Shown here: positions 1 to 13,023 of the stretch, one piece after another | How positions within the stretch are numbered: position 1 is the first letter of the stretch | Layout: each line of letters begins with the position of its first letter | Assembly (NCBI GenBank): GCA_905221605.1 | Contig: CAJNDS010002756.1 | Span: forward strand, 124,001-188,000 | Length of the DNA stretch: 64,000 nucleotides | Direction: 5' to 3' | Origin: Symbiodinium natans | Lineage: Eukaryota; Sar; Dinophyceae; Suessiales; Symbiodiniaceae | The notes under the pieces: model-generated | What the model was told of the DNA's origin: nothing | Database searches by the model: none | Seen by the model: only the letters and a program-made list of their open reading frames with translations | Made by a program: the position numbers and the translations under genes

Positions 1-3000
1 CTCGTCTCCAAAAACTTCAGAACAAAATCACTCGCTGCCATGATCACTCTGCCGAGACAAGAGATGGAGTCATGGAGAATGGATTGGGAGGTCCATGGAG
101 GTCCATTAAGGGCCATGCCGCAGCAGCAACTGTTCAGCGAGCTTATTGCTCTGTTTCCTGGAGCGCAGCCTACTGATCCGCAGCGCTGCTTACGGCAATC
201 TTGAACTACACCAAACTAACCCTCTGCCCTGGCACTGGTCCTGCAAAGCTTCAGCACGCGCGGAATCAGCTTTGTAACCTGGATCGGGGGGACATGCCGG
301 TCTAGTCCGATCTCTGCCTCTCCTCTCATTGAGGGCCCACGTGCTGCTTCTTCCTCTTGTTCCGCTGTTGCTCTGTTGTTGTTCTGTTGTTGTTCTGAAA
401 AAACAAGGCTGGCTCTCGGCTGCGTGACAAGGCTTCTCAAGGGCTTTCTCATGGTTTGCGGGCACTGGACAAGTAGCTGCTGCAAAGTCAGACGTTGCAT
501 ACTGCGGCAAACAGGACTTGTCGAGTTTGCCAAAGTGGCCGACACAACATCAGAAAATGAGACTGTCTGCAAACGAGATTCTCTAGCCACTCGCCCAATT
601 CTTGCTATCCTCGCTATTCTGGAGGATCGCGCCTGACTGAGCATTATCGCCGGCCACAAGAAGAGACCAATGGCCAAGAGAGATAAACATCCTTCTGAGT
701 AACGCCACCAGGCGGGAGAGCGAGGAACTCTTCGTGTCCACAGCGATCTCTGCCATGAACCTGCGAACATGACATTTCAAACCCAGTGTGACACAAGGAA
801 CGGAACTTCAGTAAACTGGCGCGATGGGCTCCAGGCCATGTGTCGGCAAAGATGCTGACTAAGGAAACCTTGGAACTGACATCGCTTGAGTGGCCCCTTT
901 GCTGCCACGCCAGCCCCCGGGGAGCGCACGGCATCCAGCACAAATGGTATCGACAAAATGTAGCTTCCTCATCCAGTGCAGCAAGCACACAATAATTGCT
1001 AAAGAAAAGTGGTCTATCTTGGCTCGCTTGAATTGTACAGGCCACCTTCCACAGACACGATGAGGATGAGCTCGAATAGAAACCTGGGCAGGCGCTCAGT
1101 ACAAAATAGGCCATAAGGCCAAAAGATCGAAGGCCAAAGCTCAAAGGCCATAAAGGCCATAGACTCAAGTCTTGCCAAGGGACAAGAAGAACACGACGGT
1201 GTTCGCTGTAAGCAACGTGTTCTGGCAGTTTTTGGCAAGTCTGGTGAACTGGTCCTTCCCTCCCAAACAAGGAATAACAAGGATGGAAAAGCGCTATAAA
1301 CCTGGCTGGAGAGCGTCGGCATCGCTGTCTGTCAAGATCTGTATGAGGTCTGGAAAAACGAGAATGTAGACCGTGAGCCTGCTGCTCTGTACTCTCCACA
1401 AAGGTGTGCAACTTTGACTCCACTCTGCACTGCACATCACTGCACGATAGGAAGACGGCAACGGCGAGATGTTGAGGATGTTAAGGAGCCGGCATGAAAA
1501 AGAACACGATGAAAGGCTTCTTGTTGGTGATACTCTGAAGAGATCTTGAAACCTCAAGAAAAAGTCGAAGGACTACAAGGCAAAAGCAGCACGGTGAACA
1601 GTCTTGGAATGTCTTTCATATCTTAGAGCCTTGAAGGCGCGCGGGCCGCAAACACGCGTTCGCAGCCACGCCTCTCGGGAGGCAAGGCAGGGACTATAGC
1701 GGACTAAAGCGGACTGCTGACAAATGTTTCCCAATGTTTCCCACTTCATGCAAGCTGATGCGAGGCCGGGGTACTGACTGAATCTGACAATTGCAGCTAC
1801 ATGTAACCTCTGCCGTCGAGTCTGTTGCTTGCATCACCGCTGGCCTCAGCCTTTTTCATCGCTACACGCATGGAGCTGCTCTCGACCATGCCCCCTGCAG
1901 ATCGCTTCAACCTGCCCGGCCAAAACTCTGCACTTGACGAATCGCATGTCATGGGACGTCACGGGACGTCGCTAAGTCTTGCACAGCTCCTCCTGGGCAA
2001 CAAACACCTTTGTTGAGCCACATTTTTTTTGCGAATCTGGCACTGCTCTGACCACGGCACATTGCGCCATCTTGCAGGTAAGTCACATGTCTAAGCACGG
2101 CTGGTAGTCCCAGATGCTGTGGCTGGAGCTTGTATGTCTTCCTGGCTCTCGAGCTCGGTCAACAATTGCCCGGAGTGCCAGCAGATAATTAGGGTCATCC
2201 GCAATTCTGCCAAGGCTCTTTCTGGCGGGAAACAACGCCAGCATAAGCTCCTTGCAGGGAACCCCGGACGAATCTCAAAACAAAACCGTGAAGTTCGTCA
2301 AAAAAGCCTGACGTGGTCCTTGAGTTTTGCTGACTAAAGCGGGGTGCCTCGGACGGAACTCTTTAGGGATCTTCCTTTCTGAACCCTTATGCTGCACTCA
2401 GTCAATATCTGAAGAAGTTCAACTCGCTACACTGCTGCTGCGTCAAGTCATCCTGTTCGACAAATAGCCCAGCACTAGCAGATGGAGCCCACCACACTTC
2501 TCCCCTCAGACCGCTGAGGCCTCAACTAATTACAACCTTCACTTGGGCTATGAGAACAGTGGTCCTTCTCTTGTCCAAAGTCCTTCTCCCCAGACCCACT
2601 GCCGCCTCTGCTGAAACAAGACGACAAGTACTCCTGCTTGCCAAGCCTAATTCTGCACGGGCGGACCTTGCCGATTCCATGAAACCGGATTGCTCGTACC
2701 CTCATCCTCTTCCGCAACATTGAAGCCCAACCTGAGGTGTCAACAACAAGCACACATGGAAGAGGAACATGTGTTGCACTTCCAGAAACTGCCATGCTTT
2801 CCTTTCCTAAGATGCTGGCTTCTCGAGCGTTCTCTCTAAGTCAGACCTGCTCAGGACTCATTGGATCGTCATTGGATCGTTCCTTTGGGGCGGGGGCGGA
2901 GGAGGTCATCACAAGTGTGGTGCCTCTCGACCCCAGCTTGTGTCTTGTCACGGGTGAGCATCGTGGACACATCCTCAGCATCACTGATGCGCTTAGCTTG

Positions 3001-3110
3001 CATTTCCAGCAATGGACAGCGTTCACGGACCAGAGACAAGCGGAGGAACCAGAACAAGCCGGCTAATCCTGGCACCTGCTGCCTCGAGCCCGATTTCACT
3101 TTTGGCTGCA
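1..3110. other. No recognisable gene
   Basis: Open frames here are short and carry no family motif on either strand. A 12-bp direct repeat (ATTGGATCGTTC-like, 2861-2884) is the only local structure noted. A weak similarity to the end of a copia-type RNase H near 780-1000 was considered and not accepted. Confidence 0.5.
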
Positions 3111-3111
3111 A

Positions 3112-3520
3112 AATATGAAATTCGCAGCAAGCGTTGCAAGGCTTAGAGCTTGGTCTCAAACAAGCGGGGGGGTTGGGGGGAGGGGGGAGCCCTCCCATTT
3201 GCAAACACTTTGCTCGCATGATGGGGTTTGGAAAGCATTCATGTGGGGGGGTTGGGGGGCGCAGCCGCATGATGAGGTTGAGAAAGGATTCATATGAAAT
3301 TCGCAGCAAGCGTTGCTAGGCTTAGAGCTAGGTCTCAAACAAGCGGGGGGGTTGGGGGGAGCACCTTGCTCGCATGATGGGGTTTGGAAAGCATTCGTAT
3401 GCTTTCGAAACCAGCATTAGGCGGCCTAAAATTAGGTCCTAAACAACCCCCCCCCCTTTTCGCAAGCACAATGCTGGCGTGGTGGAGTTTGGAAAGGATT
3501 CATATGCTTTGGAAGCAAGC
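3112..3520. repeat. Tandem repeat, about three diverged copies
   Basis: Copies start near 3112, 3292 and 3399. The first two share ATATGAAATTCGCAGCAAGC, and all carry a TTAGAGCT-GGTCTCAAAC-like core (TTAGGTCCTAAAC in the third), a G-run or C-run, then a GGTTTGGAAAGCATTC-like end. Unit length is roughly 100-180 bp because of internal deletions. Open frames across it are repeat-derived. Confidence 0.8.
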
Positions 3521-6500
3521 ATTGGCAGTGGTATATACCGTTTAAGGGCTCGGGGTGGGGACCTCTGGGGTACAGGGTTCTTATCTTGGAGGTGGGCGCT
3601 CCAGGGATGCTTGGCGAGGTCTTCTGGGGCTAGGGCGGGTGAGCCCTTCAGCAGTACTGCTTGCGGGTGGGGAGCCTCTGGCCACTCTAGGGACCAGGCC
3701 AGGAGACCGGGACTCCGGACACGGGGCGAGGAGGAGGGCGAGGAGGGCGAGGAGTGGTTGACGAAAAAACCAAACAACCCCAGACCAAGGCCAGGGAAAC
3801 AGGGCGAAACAGATGCAGCAAAAAAGGCACGAAGCCAGAGCAAACAAGATAAACAAGGCTCAAGCGACATCAGCGACGGAAAGAGGATCACTCTGAAAAC
3901 TGCGGCGGCCGAGCTCCCTGCGTTCTCCAGAAGCGCCGCGGCATTTTCTGCATGCCTGAAGCTCTAGTGGAGCCGGAAGATGCCATGAGCTTGCAACTTG
4001 GGCAGCTCCATGCAGCACAGCTCCAGTATACGTGGAATACCATTGGGTCACATTATCCAGTCTGGGCTCTGCACTGAACACCTCCGTCCTCAGCAGACAG
4101 AGAAGTGAAGAGATGTGAAGGGAAGCAAGGGAAGCAGAAACGTCCATGCACCCGGGAACCAAACAGAATCGTCCGACCCATCACCTTCATCAGACCTTCA
4201 TCAAAGCAAAGCACGCATTGCATTCGCGGCATAAGTCCGAAGAGCAAGGCTCCAAGCCTGGTGCTGTTGGCAATACCCCTTGGCGCGACTTTGGGTAACA
4301 CTAAGAACTGTGCAAACTCTACCCCGTGTGAAAACGGAAGCCTACATCCTTGGAAATCTTCTTGCGTTGATGGCATGTTTGCAGTTCCGGACTCACATAT
4401 TCCCAGCTTCCGAGTCTCAGTTCAGCTCTGCTAGTTGTCACTGGCTTGGGCAGAGCGTATTATGTTTCAAAGTAGGGTTTGGGATGGTTTGGGTTGTACG
4501 GAAGCTTGGGCCATCCGATTGAAATCTACTCGGGACTGCCTTCAAGGAGGTAAGCCCAGAATTTGCCGCCCACCGCTTCGGAGCTCTATACACGCTTCTC
4601 AGGGCCCTGCCGACACGTACACGGTTACTAACGGTTGCTATCTGCACTGCAGGGCTCAGGCCACAACCCTGTCAAGGATCCCTGCATTGGGCACTTCTGG
4701 AGCCGGAAAAGGCATCTTTGCACTCAAAGGGGCCTTTCGCCACATCACTTAAAGCTTGAGCGAAGAGGCAGAAGCTGCCTCCCCGCTGATGTGGGAGAAC
4801 TTCGAGCGGACCCAAACTGATGCTTCCGAACCAGTGTTGTTTTCATGGTTGTCTTCCAATAAACCGATGCTCGTGGTCACCAGCCGAAATCCTTTGAATC
4901 GCACGTTTTGGGGTCAAATCATACCAAAATTTCATCAAGTTGAAACTCCAGCTGATCTGCAAACAATAAGTTTAAGAAGGGATCTTTTCATCACTTTGAG
5001 AGAACGCCATGAAAGCCCCACATCCTCAACCATGCTAGGACGAACCGATTCATCCACCATCTTCTGGAGCACAAGCGACAGTGAGAATCGGCACTTCATG
5101 TTTCCATACCATGTCCAAGCAATGGGCTGGCTCGTCACGATGACTTGCCTCACAGACTGGGACAGAACTCATTGCCACATTGCCACTCTCCCCGGATGAC
5201 AATGCTTCTCAGTATCTCGGCCTGCGTCTTGCACTTTCTTTCTCGGCCTGACATTGTTAGCTCACCGAAACGAAAAACCGCTTTGGCCAAGTAAGTGGCT
5301 CGGGTCTGTGGTAGCAAAAACAACTTGTCGCAACAGTCCTCATCTTCGTCGTCCGATTCCTCAGGGAAATGAACACGAAAAGTGACAGCTATCAGGGATG
5401 ACATTGTTCAGCTTCAAGCCTCCTCCTCTCCATCCTCAACGGGATGGGTAGTTGCCTCAGTATCTTCAGAACTTAACATATTGCCCATGACATCTCGATG
5501 AGGCCAAAGCATGGCGTTCTACTGGTGTGCTAAGGGCAAGTGCTACCGGAGAAATCCTGACTTGTCCCGTCATCACGACCGCCTGCCAAGCCACTTCGTC
5601 TATACGGTCGCACGGCTTTGGACCGTCCAAAAAGTACGAAACATCTAAACAGCAAGGTGTCTCCAACGGCTCAAGGCGGCGCTCCTTCGGCTGTGGTCTT
5701 CCAACCAAAGGAGCATGTCACGGAGCTCTCTTCGAGATTGCTCTCTCTACAGCGTCGGATGGCTTTCTGCCCCTCTTTGTCTGCGGTGGTTGCCACATGT
5801 TGCCACTGTTCCTTTCTGTTTGCAGCTGCATGCTGAGCAAAGTGTGTACAGAACTCGTCCATGCCTCCCCTCTTCTGACCACAAATGCTCTTATGCTTCG
5901 TCTGGGGCCATCCAAGCCATGATGAGCAGATCAATTTCAGCACCTGAAACAGAATCTGTGACAATCCACAGAACCTGCAGCCTTCGACTTGCTCACCAGT
6001 CAGGTGCAGACTTTTTCACGCCAAGCATACTCTAACCAGAGCATGCTGCAAGCGCATCGAACCTCGAAGTCGATGTGGGCGTGGCTTCTCTGAAGCCGCC
6101 CGAAGAGATGCGAGTCTCAACAGTGTGGAGTTCCTGCAATGGTCCTACAGCTCTACGAGGGTACTAGCAAAAGACCTGGTGTACAAGGAGCCCACTCTGC
6201 CGTCTGCGCATAAGACTGGTCCATACGACCAGCTGGCAGGCGGCATGCTGGCGTTATGAATTAAGACCTGCGATGGAAAATTCAGCTTTGCAGCAGCGGC
6301 AACTTTGAACCGTTACGTTGGAAATGTGGCACGCAGGCTCTATATAAGCCAGTCACCATCCTCAGGCAAAATCTCAGTAATGAAGTCGCTCACTTCGTCT
6401 CAATACCAAACCTGTCATGACAAATGTCATGACAAACAGTCGTAGCACTGATGCATTTACCGACCCACAGCTCAGCACCGCAGCGCCAACATTTAAGCAC

Positions 6501-7205
6501 TAAGTGGGCACAAAGGGCAACTAAGCACGCCTTAAACCCCCCCCCCCCCACCAAAAAAAAAATAAACTTACAAGCGCCAGGATGACCATTGCCCCGGTCT
6601 CAACCCAAGCAGGCCTGGCTTTCGTGTGGGCCACACCATGTCACATCCGCTAGTGCTTGGGTGTCGACTAAGTCCATAAGTCCCATGATGTCCCATGTAA
6701 GTTTTGTTCGTGACCGTGACCATGGGAAACGGCATAAACATACGTTGGGCAGTATCTCGTCGCGGCTGTTTGGGGGGCATGTGTCGGCGGTGTCGGCGGT
6801 GTCGGCCTTCAATTTCCACGGTCGCCTGCAGGATCCCAGGCCTGGGCACGACGGCCAAATGACAGCGGCAAGGCGCGCTTGGCTCATGCAGCTGCAGGGC
6901 TCATGCGACACCAAGGACTCTGCTGGCTGCGGTTTTCCCACACTTGGGAGAACATGTTGTCAAAGCCTTTCTTGCCTGGGTGCAGAGCACATGCGATGGG
7001 TCATGCGGGCGCACACTCATATCCGCAAGGGGCGTCTAAGAGGTCACTGAGGGCACCGCTTACAGGGAGTCCTTGCTTTCTCAATGGCTCTGCGCCTTCG
7101 CAAGAATCAAAGAAAAACCCTGAAAACCCATGGCGCATCTGACAACCGGTGACAACAGGTTGCTCAACACGAGCTGAACACGAAACAGCTTCATAGCATG
7201 CATGA
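3521..7205. other. No assigned gene; one candidate exon
   Basis: Apart from the acidic candidate exon at 5263-5404 there is nothing recognisable. A C-run followed by an A-run lies at 6537-6562. A GGTGTCGGC triplication lies at about 6779-6805. The segment at 3561-3800 is G-rich with arginine and glycine codons in several frames, which is compositional only. Confidence 0.5.
5263..5404 (-). other. Candidate exon with acidic stretch
   Basis: The minus strand reads IAVTFRVHFPEESDDEDED followed by CCDKLFLLPQTRATYLAKAV and ends at a GTGAGC donor at about 5263. The acidic run and good donor suggest real coding sequence, but no family was recognised and no flanking exon could be joined with confidence. 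Confidence 0.25.
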
Positions 7206-7211
7206 ATATGG

Positions 7212-8165
7212 CTGGAATTCGATTTTAACTTTCGATTAAAATCACGATTAATCCCATAGATTTACTCGTAACCGACGACCAACTCAACAGATTGAAACGG
7301 ATTTCAATCCGTTCTAGCCTGGCGGCTTGAATCGATTTTCAGCCAGCCCAAACTAATCATGTGCATGGGCTGGATTGGAATTAATTTTAAGCCGCCGGTC
7401 ATTGTGCCGGCGGCAGAACCGACTTAACATCGATGCTGGTTCGTCCGTCGGCACTTACCAGCCGGTGTAAAATCGATCTCAATCCGCCTCGAAGCTTGCG
7501 GGGCTTAAGATCAATTTTAAGCCGCCTGTTGCGACCCTCTTCTGCAAGGCTTGAAGTTGATTTTAATCCGTCACCTGCTCCGCCCGAAAATCGGATTAAA
7601 ATCGATTATAAGCCGATTCTGGTCCTGGAGGCCTTGGTGCAGGGCCCGGGGGGTAAAGCAAGGGTGGTCACGGACGAGGTGCAGGGGGTCAGGGGGTGCA
7701 GGGGTGGTTTGGTTGGCACATCAATCCGAAGTTACAAGAGAATTCCAGCCATACCCACATTAATTTTCATGCCATGTCATGCGCGGAGCAGGGTTGGGGG
7801 GTTTCTGTAACGCTTGGGGGACCCTTAAACCTCCCAAGGGCCCCGTAACCTTCACCTTAACCGTCCGCCGGCCGGATGAATGCAAGACAGTGCCTGAGAG
7901 AGGCGTCAAGTCTTGGGCTTCTTCAGACCAAGCCTACGTTCGGCACCCAAACCCAGACCAACAGGAAGAAAGAAATCTTCAAAGGTCCATGTGCATCGCA
8001 TGACGCCCAAACATGGGACAAGGAATGGAGTTTTGAAATCGGATTAAGTTCGATTTAAAGCCAAACATTGCATGACGCCCCAAAACGGATTTTTATCGAT
8101 GTTAATCCGTACCAGCACCAAGGAACTGAAGATGGAGCGGTTTGAAATCGATTTTAATCCGTGGG
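7212..8165. repeat. Field of degenerate palindromic repeats around ATCGAT
   Basis: At least ten short elements resemble the self-complementary consensus GGATTAAAATCGATTTTAATCC, usually followed by GCC. Examples lie near 7285, 7330, 7374, 7466, 7508, 7552, 7591, 8035, 8085 and 8140, in both orientations (endings alternate AATCCG and AAGCCG). Between 7640 and 8030 is a spacer with few copies. No coding motif is present. Confidence 0.75.
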
Positions 8166-10400
8166 AAAAAGCTCAGCAACACTTTCGGATTCGAAATGAT
8201 TCTATTCGAAAGTTGTAACCGAACTCCAGCCACAATTTGGCAACTTAACTTCAGAGGCCCGTGCAGGCAGCAGCGAAGACTGGCCCAAGCAACGCCCTTG
8301 CCTGTCCAAATCTTTTGGGCTTCTTGCAAAGCAGTGTGTCTCCAAGAAAAAGTCCACGAAGCCCACCTTGCCCATGTCAGAGTGGAACTCCGACTTCATC
8401 CTCAAGCCACAATAATGCCACATTTCTCAAGCATGTAAATAGCCATGTGAATTTGCTTTGAGTTGTGCAGGCGGTCCTCAGAACGTTTTTCTGGAACGGC
8501 TCTTTCTCAACTTCGTCGTGGATGTCCTGCTGCAAGTTTACGCAAACTTCCTGCCTATGAACCCACACACTGTGCCATACCTCGCATGCTTGTGGCAAGC
8601 CGTACACATAACTTTTGCAGTTCAGCATCGAACGCATAGGTGCACAACAGCATCGCTGACGTTCTGCCGGCAAGGATTGTTTTCTGGCAGAATATAACAC
8701 ACAGACCTACAATTGCATTATTTAAGTATTTATCACATTCCTCACAGTCGGCACGCCCTTTCTGACCCTTCTGGCAAAAAACCTGAGGTGAAGCTACAAG
8801 CAAACCGGTAACGATGACAGAACGTTCTGCCCTCAAGCAAAAGCAGGAAGGTGGGTTTTCTTGGGGACATGAACTCAACATGAAGGCCCAAATGCCTGCA
8901 CTTACTCATTTCTGGGTCTGCGCAACGACTTTGCAGCCACAAATCTCCTCCAAGAGCACAAGCAGCTGCTGCAAGCTGAGCTCCTGCACTACCGCAACAT
9001 AAGTTGTCTTAAGTTTGCTCTGCGCAGTGACACGAAGAAGGGACTTTGTTCAGCTCAGAAGACGCTCCTTGTCCTTCTTTTCCTTTTTTTCCTCTTTGCC
9101 AGAGCTTGGGCTTGGAGATGGCAAATTGCACCCAAGGAACCTGAAATCTCATGGGCTTGCGCTTCAAGTGACTTAAGTACGACTCAAAGTACGGAGTGCG
9201 CACGTTTGTTCTCGTTTAGTCTCGTCTACTCTCCCCTCTCTCATTGAAAGCTGCGCAACAAGATTTCCTTTCGGCCATCCAGCTTCGCGCTGTCAGCAAA
9301 GCTGACGAAACCGCCTCCGCTTCCTTAGTCCGTCGCTCAGCCGAAGCTTGGAGCAGCGACAAATTGATGATAAGTTGGAAGGCTAGTTTAAGCAGAAGGG
9401 AACAATGAAGGACATGCAGCAAGACGCAAGAGGATAACATACTTGACAGGTAGACGAGAGCACCCCGACACCTGCTCAAGCCAGGACCCCTGTGCAAGGC
9501 TGAAGAAGCATCTTGAAAAAACAGAACATCAAGTTGACCTCAACCATGAAACAAACCAAAAAATGTTGACGCAGAAGCTGTGCAAAACGGTAACAGAGGA
9601 AGAGCATGAAGAGCAGAAAGATAAAGTAGAGAAGCACCGCCAGCAGCATGGAGGAGCGGCAGTTAGGAGCGGCAGTCTGCATGGTACTGTAGCGGGAGAA
9701 GGGGAGAAGGGGGGAGCGCTTCCCCCTTGCGCACCTCATGAGAGCGTTGCAAACTCAATCCCAAGCACTTTCACTCTTTCCGACTCAGGCTGAACTGAAG
9801 TTCTAGCGCTCCCGGTGCTGACCAAGGAGCTCTTGACCAGCTTGCAGTTGCTGATGCTCGTCTCTCCGAGCCTGCCACAGCTGACAAAAGAGTCCACGAA
9901 AAAGAACCTGCGTTAATGCTGCGTGTAAGAGAAAACACCGTAACTAGCTGTCACCCCGCGTCGGTGTGTTTGCCACAATAGATCCTGAAACAGAAACGGC
10001 TGCCAAAGTTTAGCTGCATTGAACTCTAAATCGTGAGCCAAGGCTTGTAAAACTTCTGGATCGAATGTCGACAAAGTCGAGAGCTCGAACTTGTTCCGAC
10101 CTTCTCATCGCTTCTTTTCGGATATCAAGCATCGACGCAGTGTCCAGAACGGAAAGGGTCATGCCTCAGGATGCGTGATGCAAGGCTAGTGTCGCCAAAA
10201 GACTGTCACGCCATCATGTCTCTACCTGAGCTGGAGACTCTGTCGCGAGTCAGATGCTGCGTGGACAAGCCTTGTCAGCAGCACACGATGCCTCCCATCT
10301 ACCTGTCTGCCTGTCTGCGGTGCTTCTGGAAGGCCACACAACATCTGGCCCATGACAGCTGCACTGTAAAAGAATGGCGGCAGCATTCTGTAAGCTTGCT
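8166..10400. other. No recognisable gene
   Basis: Short frames only, none with a family motif. A charged frame at 9443-9793 on the plus strand mirrors a hydrophobic frame on the minus strand, and neither has supporting signals. Confidence 0.45.
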
Positions 10401-10430
10401 TGGAGCCCAACTTGACGGTGACGGTCTTAC

Positions 10431-10466
10431 CCTTGGACATGTCGATGCCCATCGCGATCAGCCCAC
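10431..10466 (-). other. Candidate micro-exon
   Basis: A 36-nt segment bounded by GAGCAG on its 5' side and a consensus GTAAGACC donor on its 3' side reads GGLIAMGIDMSKG. Its size matches the very small exons of the neighbouring genes. It may continue the unrecognised gene at 11.5-12.8 kb. No family was recognised. Confidence 0.25.
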
Positions 10467-11520
10467 CTGCTCACAATTCACTCTCATTTTGCCTCGCTGA
10501 AGATGACAAAGCACAACAGGCCTGATAACTCTGCTTCCAGGGAGCTGAGAGCGACATCATCGTTGAGTGCCTTGTCCGATCGTGGATGGTGAAGGCGCGG
10601 GTTAGATTCACATTCCATGCCTCTGTATATTCTGTGAATCGGACTGTAAGCTCCAAGCGTTCTCGCCACTAGTGGACAGCGCGATCTTGGATGCATTCCC
10701 ACGGCCGACTTCCTGCATTGCTGACTGCTTGCACGCTGCTTGCACGCCATAAAGACCAGGTCAGACCACAACAAGCTCTCCTCCACAATGCGTTCCTGCA
10801 AGACATGAAGCTCGCTGAGTGGCCACAAATGTGCTTCAGGTATTTTGACATATGACTATGACTCACATCTCATATCTCAAAATCTCAGGGCCTTGAGCTG
10901 CCGCACTAGCCTGGACATGCTGCATGGATCTGCAGCTAGGAGACACGCCACGACGCGCAATGCTTTCATGTGTGCGCTTTCTTCCTCCTCAGCTTGTAGC
11001 AAGTTGTTTGGAAGACGCAGGGTAAGGCTTTGGTCTCCGTCTTGGAAGTGGGTTACCTGGCAAGCGCAGCCATCGTTAAGTCAAGAGCACGCCTTTGATC
11101 GCTCGACTTCATACACATTATTCGAACATTACTCAAACATATCTCAAACATATTGAAATCCAGCCTGCACCTCTACCTCCCGGACCGGCGGCGGTGCACT
11201 CCACAATTCCTCCCAACAGTCCCAACAGTCCCAACAGCGATTCGGATCATGACTGTTCCGACAAAGGCTTAAGAGACAAACAAAGGCCACACTGCTCGAT
11301 GATGCGACCTCAAGTGACCCAAACCTGCTCATCTCTCCTCTTGTCTTTTTTAACCTCTTTGTTGGATGCTGTCATTGGCAACCATCAGGGAACGGCGAAA
11401 CCACACCGGGAACAGGATTCTGCAGTAGGAAACGAAGAGCTCACTCAGTACTGGCATCGGGTCGGTTCACCTTGACAGGACACGAAGTCCACCAACACAT
11501 ACCAACACCAACACACTCAC

Positions 11521-12769
11521 TGTGCGGTTCACGGATCGGGCTCGAGCCTTTCGCTGCGCCAGCGTGGCAAGGATCGTGTCCAGCTTATCTGCTATGATGC
11601 GCTGCAGCTCGACGCTGCATCCATGAAGCCGTTGCACCTGCTCCAGACGCCCGAAAACTGCGAAGGAGCTTAACACATCTTAACACGATGCGCTGTGATG
11701 ATGCAACTGTCCGACCTCTTTGACCTCCTTGCACAGCTCGTAATCTGATCTGGTGGAGTCCTCCACATGTATTGCGCCCCGCGTGGTGGTTTCAATGCCT
11801 GTGACATGAGTCAGGACGTGAGAGGCCCTGAGAAGCCGCCTAAAAAGCCCTGATCCTCGTCACTACATGCAAGAAACCACGACAACCACTCATCTTTGGA
11901 AGTGTTTTGCAGGGCTTCCAGTGCATGTCTCAAGCGCACACAATGCGTTGCAGCGAAAACGCTAAAATCGGTGCTTCAGCGGCAGTATGCGGCAGTGACA
12001 CAATCCCAAGTCTTACACGCATCTTGCAGTTGCCCTGCCCGTCCTCTGGCGATCGGCCTGACGAAGCTCCACGTCTAAGGTTGCTCTTTGAGTACCAGAC
12101 AAGCAACAAACTCAGCCTGCTTGAGACTCGCTTGCTTCGGTGGACGTCTGCGAGTTGGCGGTATCTTTCTCTGGAGCAGCTCCCCATCGGATCTCAGGCC
12201 ACAGTTCGGCTGCATTAGCCATCAGTAAACTCTTGGATGGGCTGACGAGAAGGCCGTTGCGATCGCAGAGTCGGGCTTGATCCGATGCAGCACACCACGA
12301 TAACGAATATGCCAAGCACACGCACAGCTGATATGTGCAGGTACGCAGATTGTCCCTCTCAAACACCCTGTCCGCCATCTTCTTTGCGTCATAGCCCATA
12401 CTTTCACGAAGTTTCAGCTCTTCCTGCCGACTGTATTTCATTGTCTGTGGAGTCGAGGTACGTTGACACAGGGCTAGGCTTGCACCCTCGCGTGCCGTGT
12501 CACATTGTGGAGCTATCCATGCTTCATGTATTTCAACTGCAACAGCCGTATTGCCGAAGTGTTATCCCTCATCGGGCCTTTCGGTCAAAGACGTTGCTGC
12601 TACTGTACTTCTCACCATCCTTGAGTGAAGGCGAAACGTGAGCGACGCAATGTGCTGCGTTGAAATCTTTGCTCTCAGACTGTTGACCAACTGACTCCTC
12701 CTGATTCCAGCGCCCAGGTGGTCGCTCGAGGCACTTATCTGTGCAAGCTCGAATGTCGTTGAGAATGGC
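11521..12769 (-). CDS. Unrecognised multi-exon gene, partial reading
   Basis: Three exon-like segments with good splice signals lie in line on the minus strand. 12769 to about 12697 starts after TTGGCGTCAG and reads AILNDIRACTDKCLERPPG. 12444 to about 12345 starts after CTCCACAG and reads MKYSRQEELKLRESMGYDAK then MADRVFERD. 11657-11521 starts after CCTTCGCAG and reads GRLEQVQRLHGCSVELQRII then a helical ADKLDTILATLAQRKARA stretch, ending at a consensus GTGAGTG donor. The last segment looks like a coiled coil. I do not recognise the family and cannot show that the three belong to one gene, although order, strand and spacing allow it. It lies directly downstream of the metallophosphoesterase. 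Confidence 0.35.
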
Positions 12770-13023
12770 CTGACGCCAAGATGTCACACGTGACACGGAA
12801 CTGGCTCAGCGCCGGATACCCAACCTTCGCAACTTCGTTGGCCAACTTCGATTCTGGCTCCTGCACATCACGTTTGGCAATCATTCACCCAGTGTGGACA
12901 GCCATTTGGCTGCAACTGTCGTAACGGTTGGCAACGTCAATGTCCTTTGTCAAGGCTGGTGCTTGTTCCCGAGACTTGCAGCTGCCCCACACCTGCGATT
13001 GCAATGATGCCATGTAATGTCAG

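Noticed and set aside
780-1010. Possible copia-type RNase H tail on the minus strand (SIFADTWPGAHRASLLKF, HTGFEM)
   Set aside because: The resemblance is short and spread over frames, and no other copia domain is nearby, so support is too weak.
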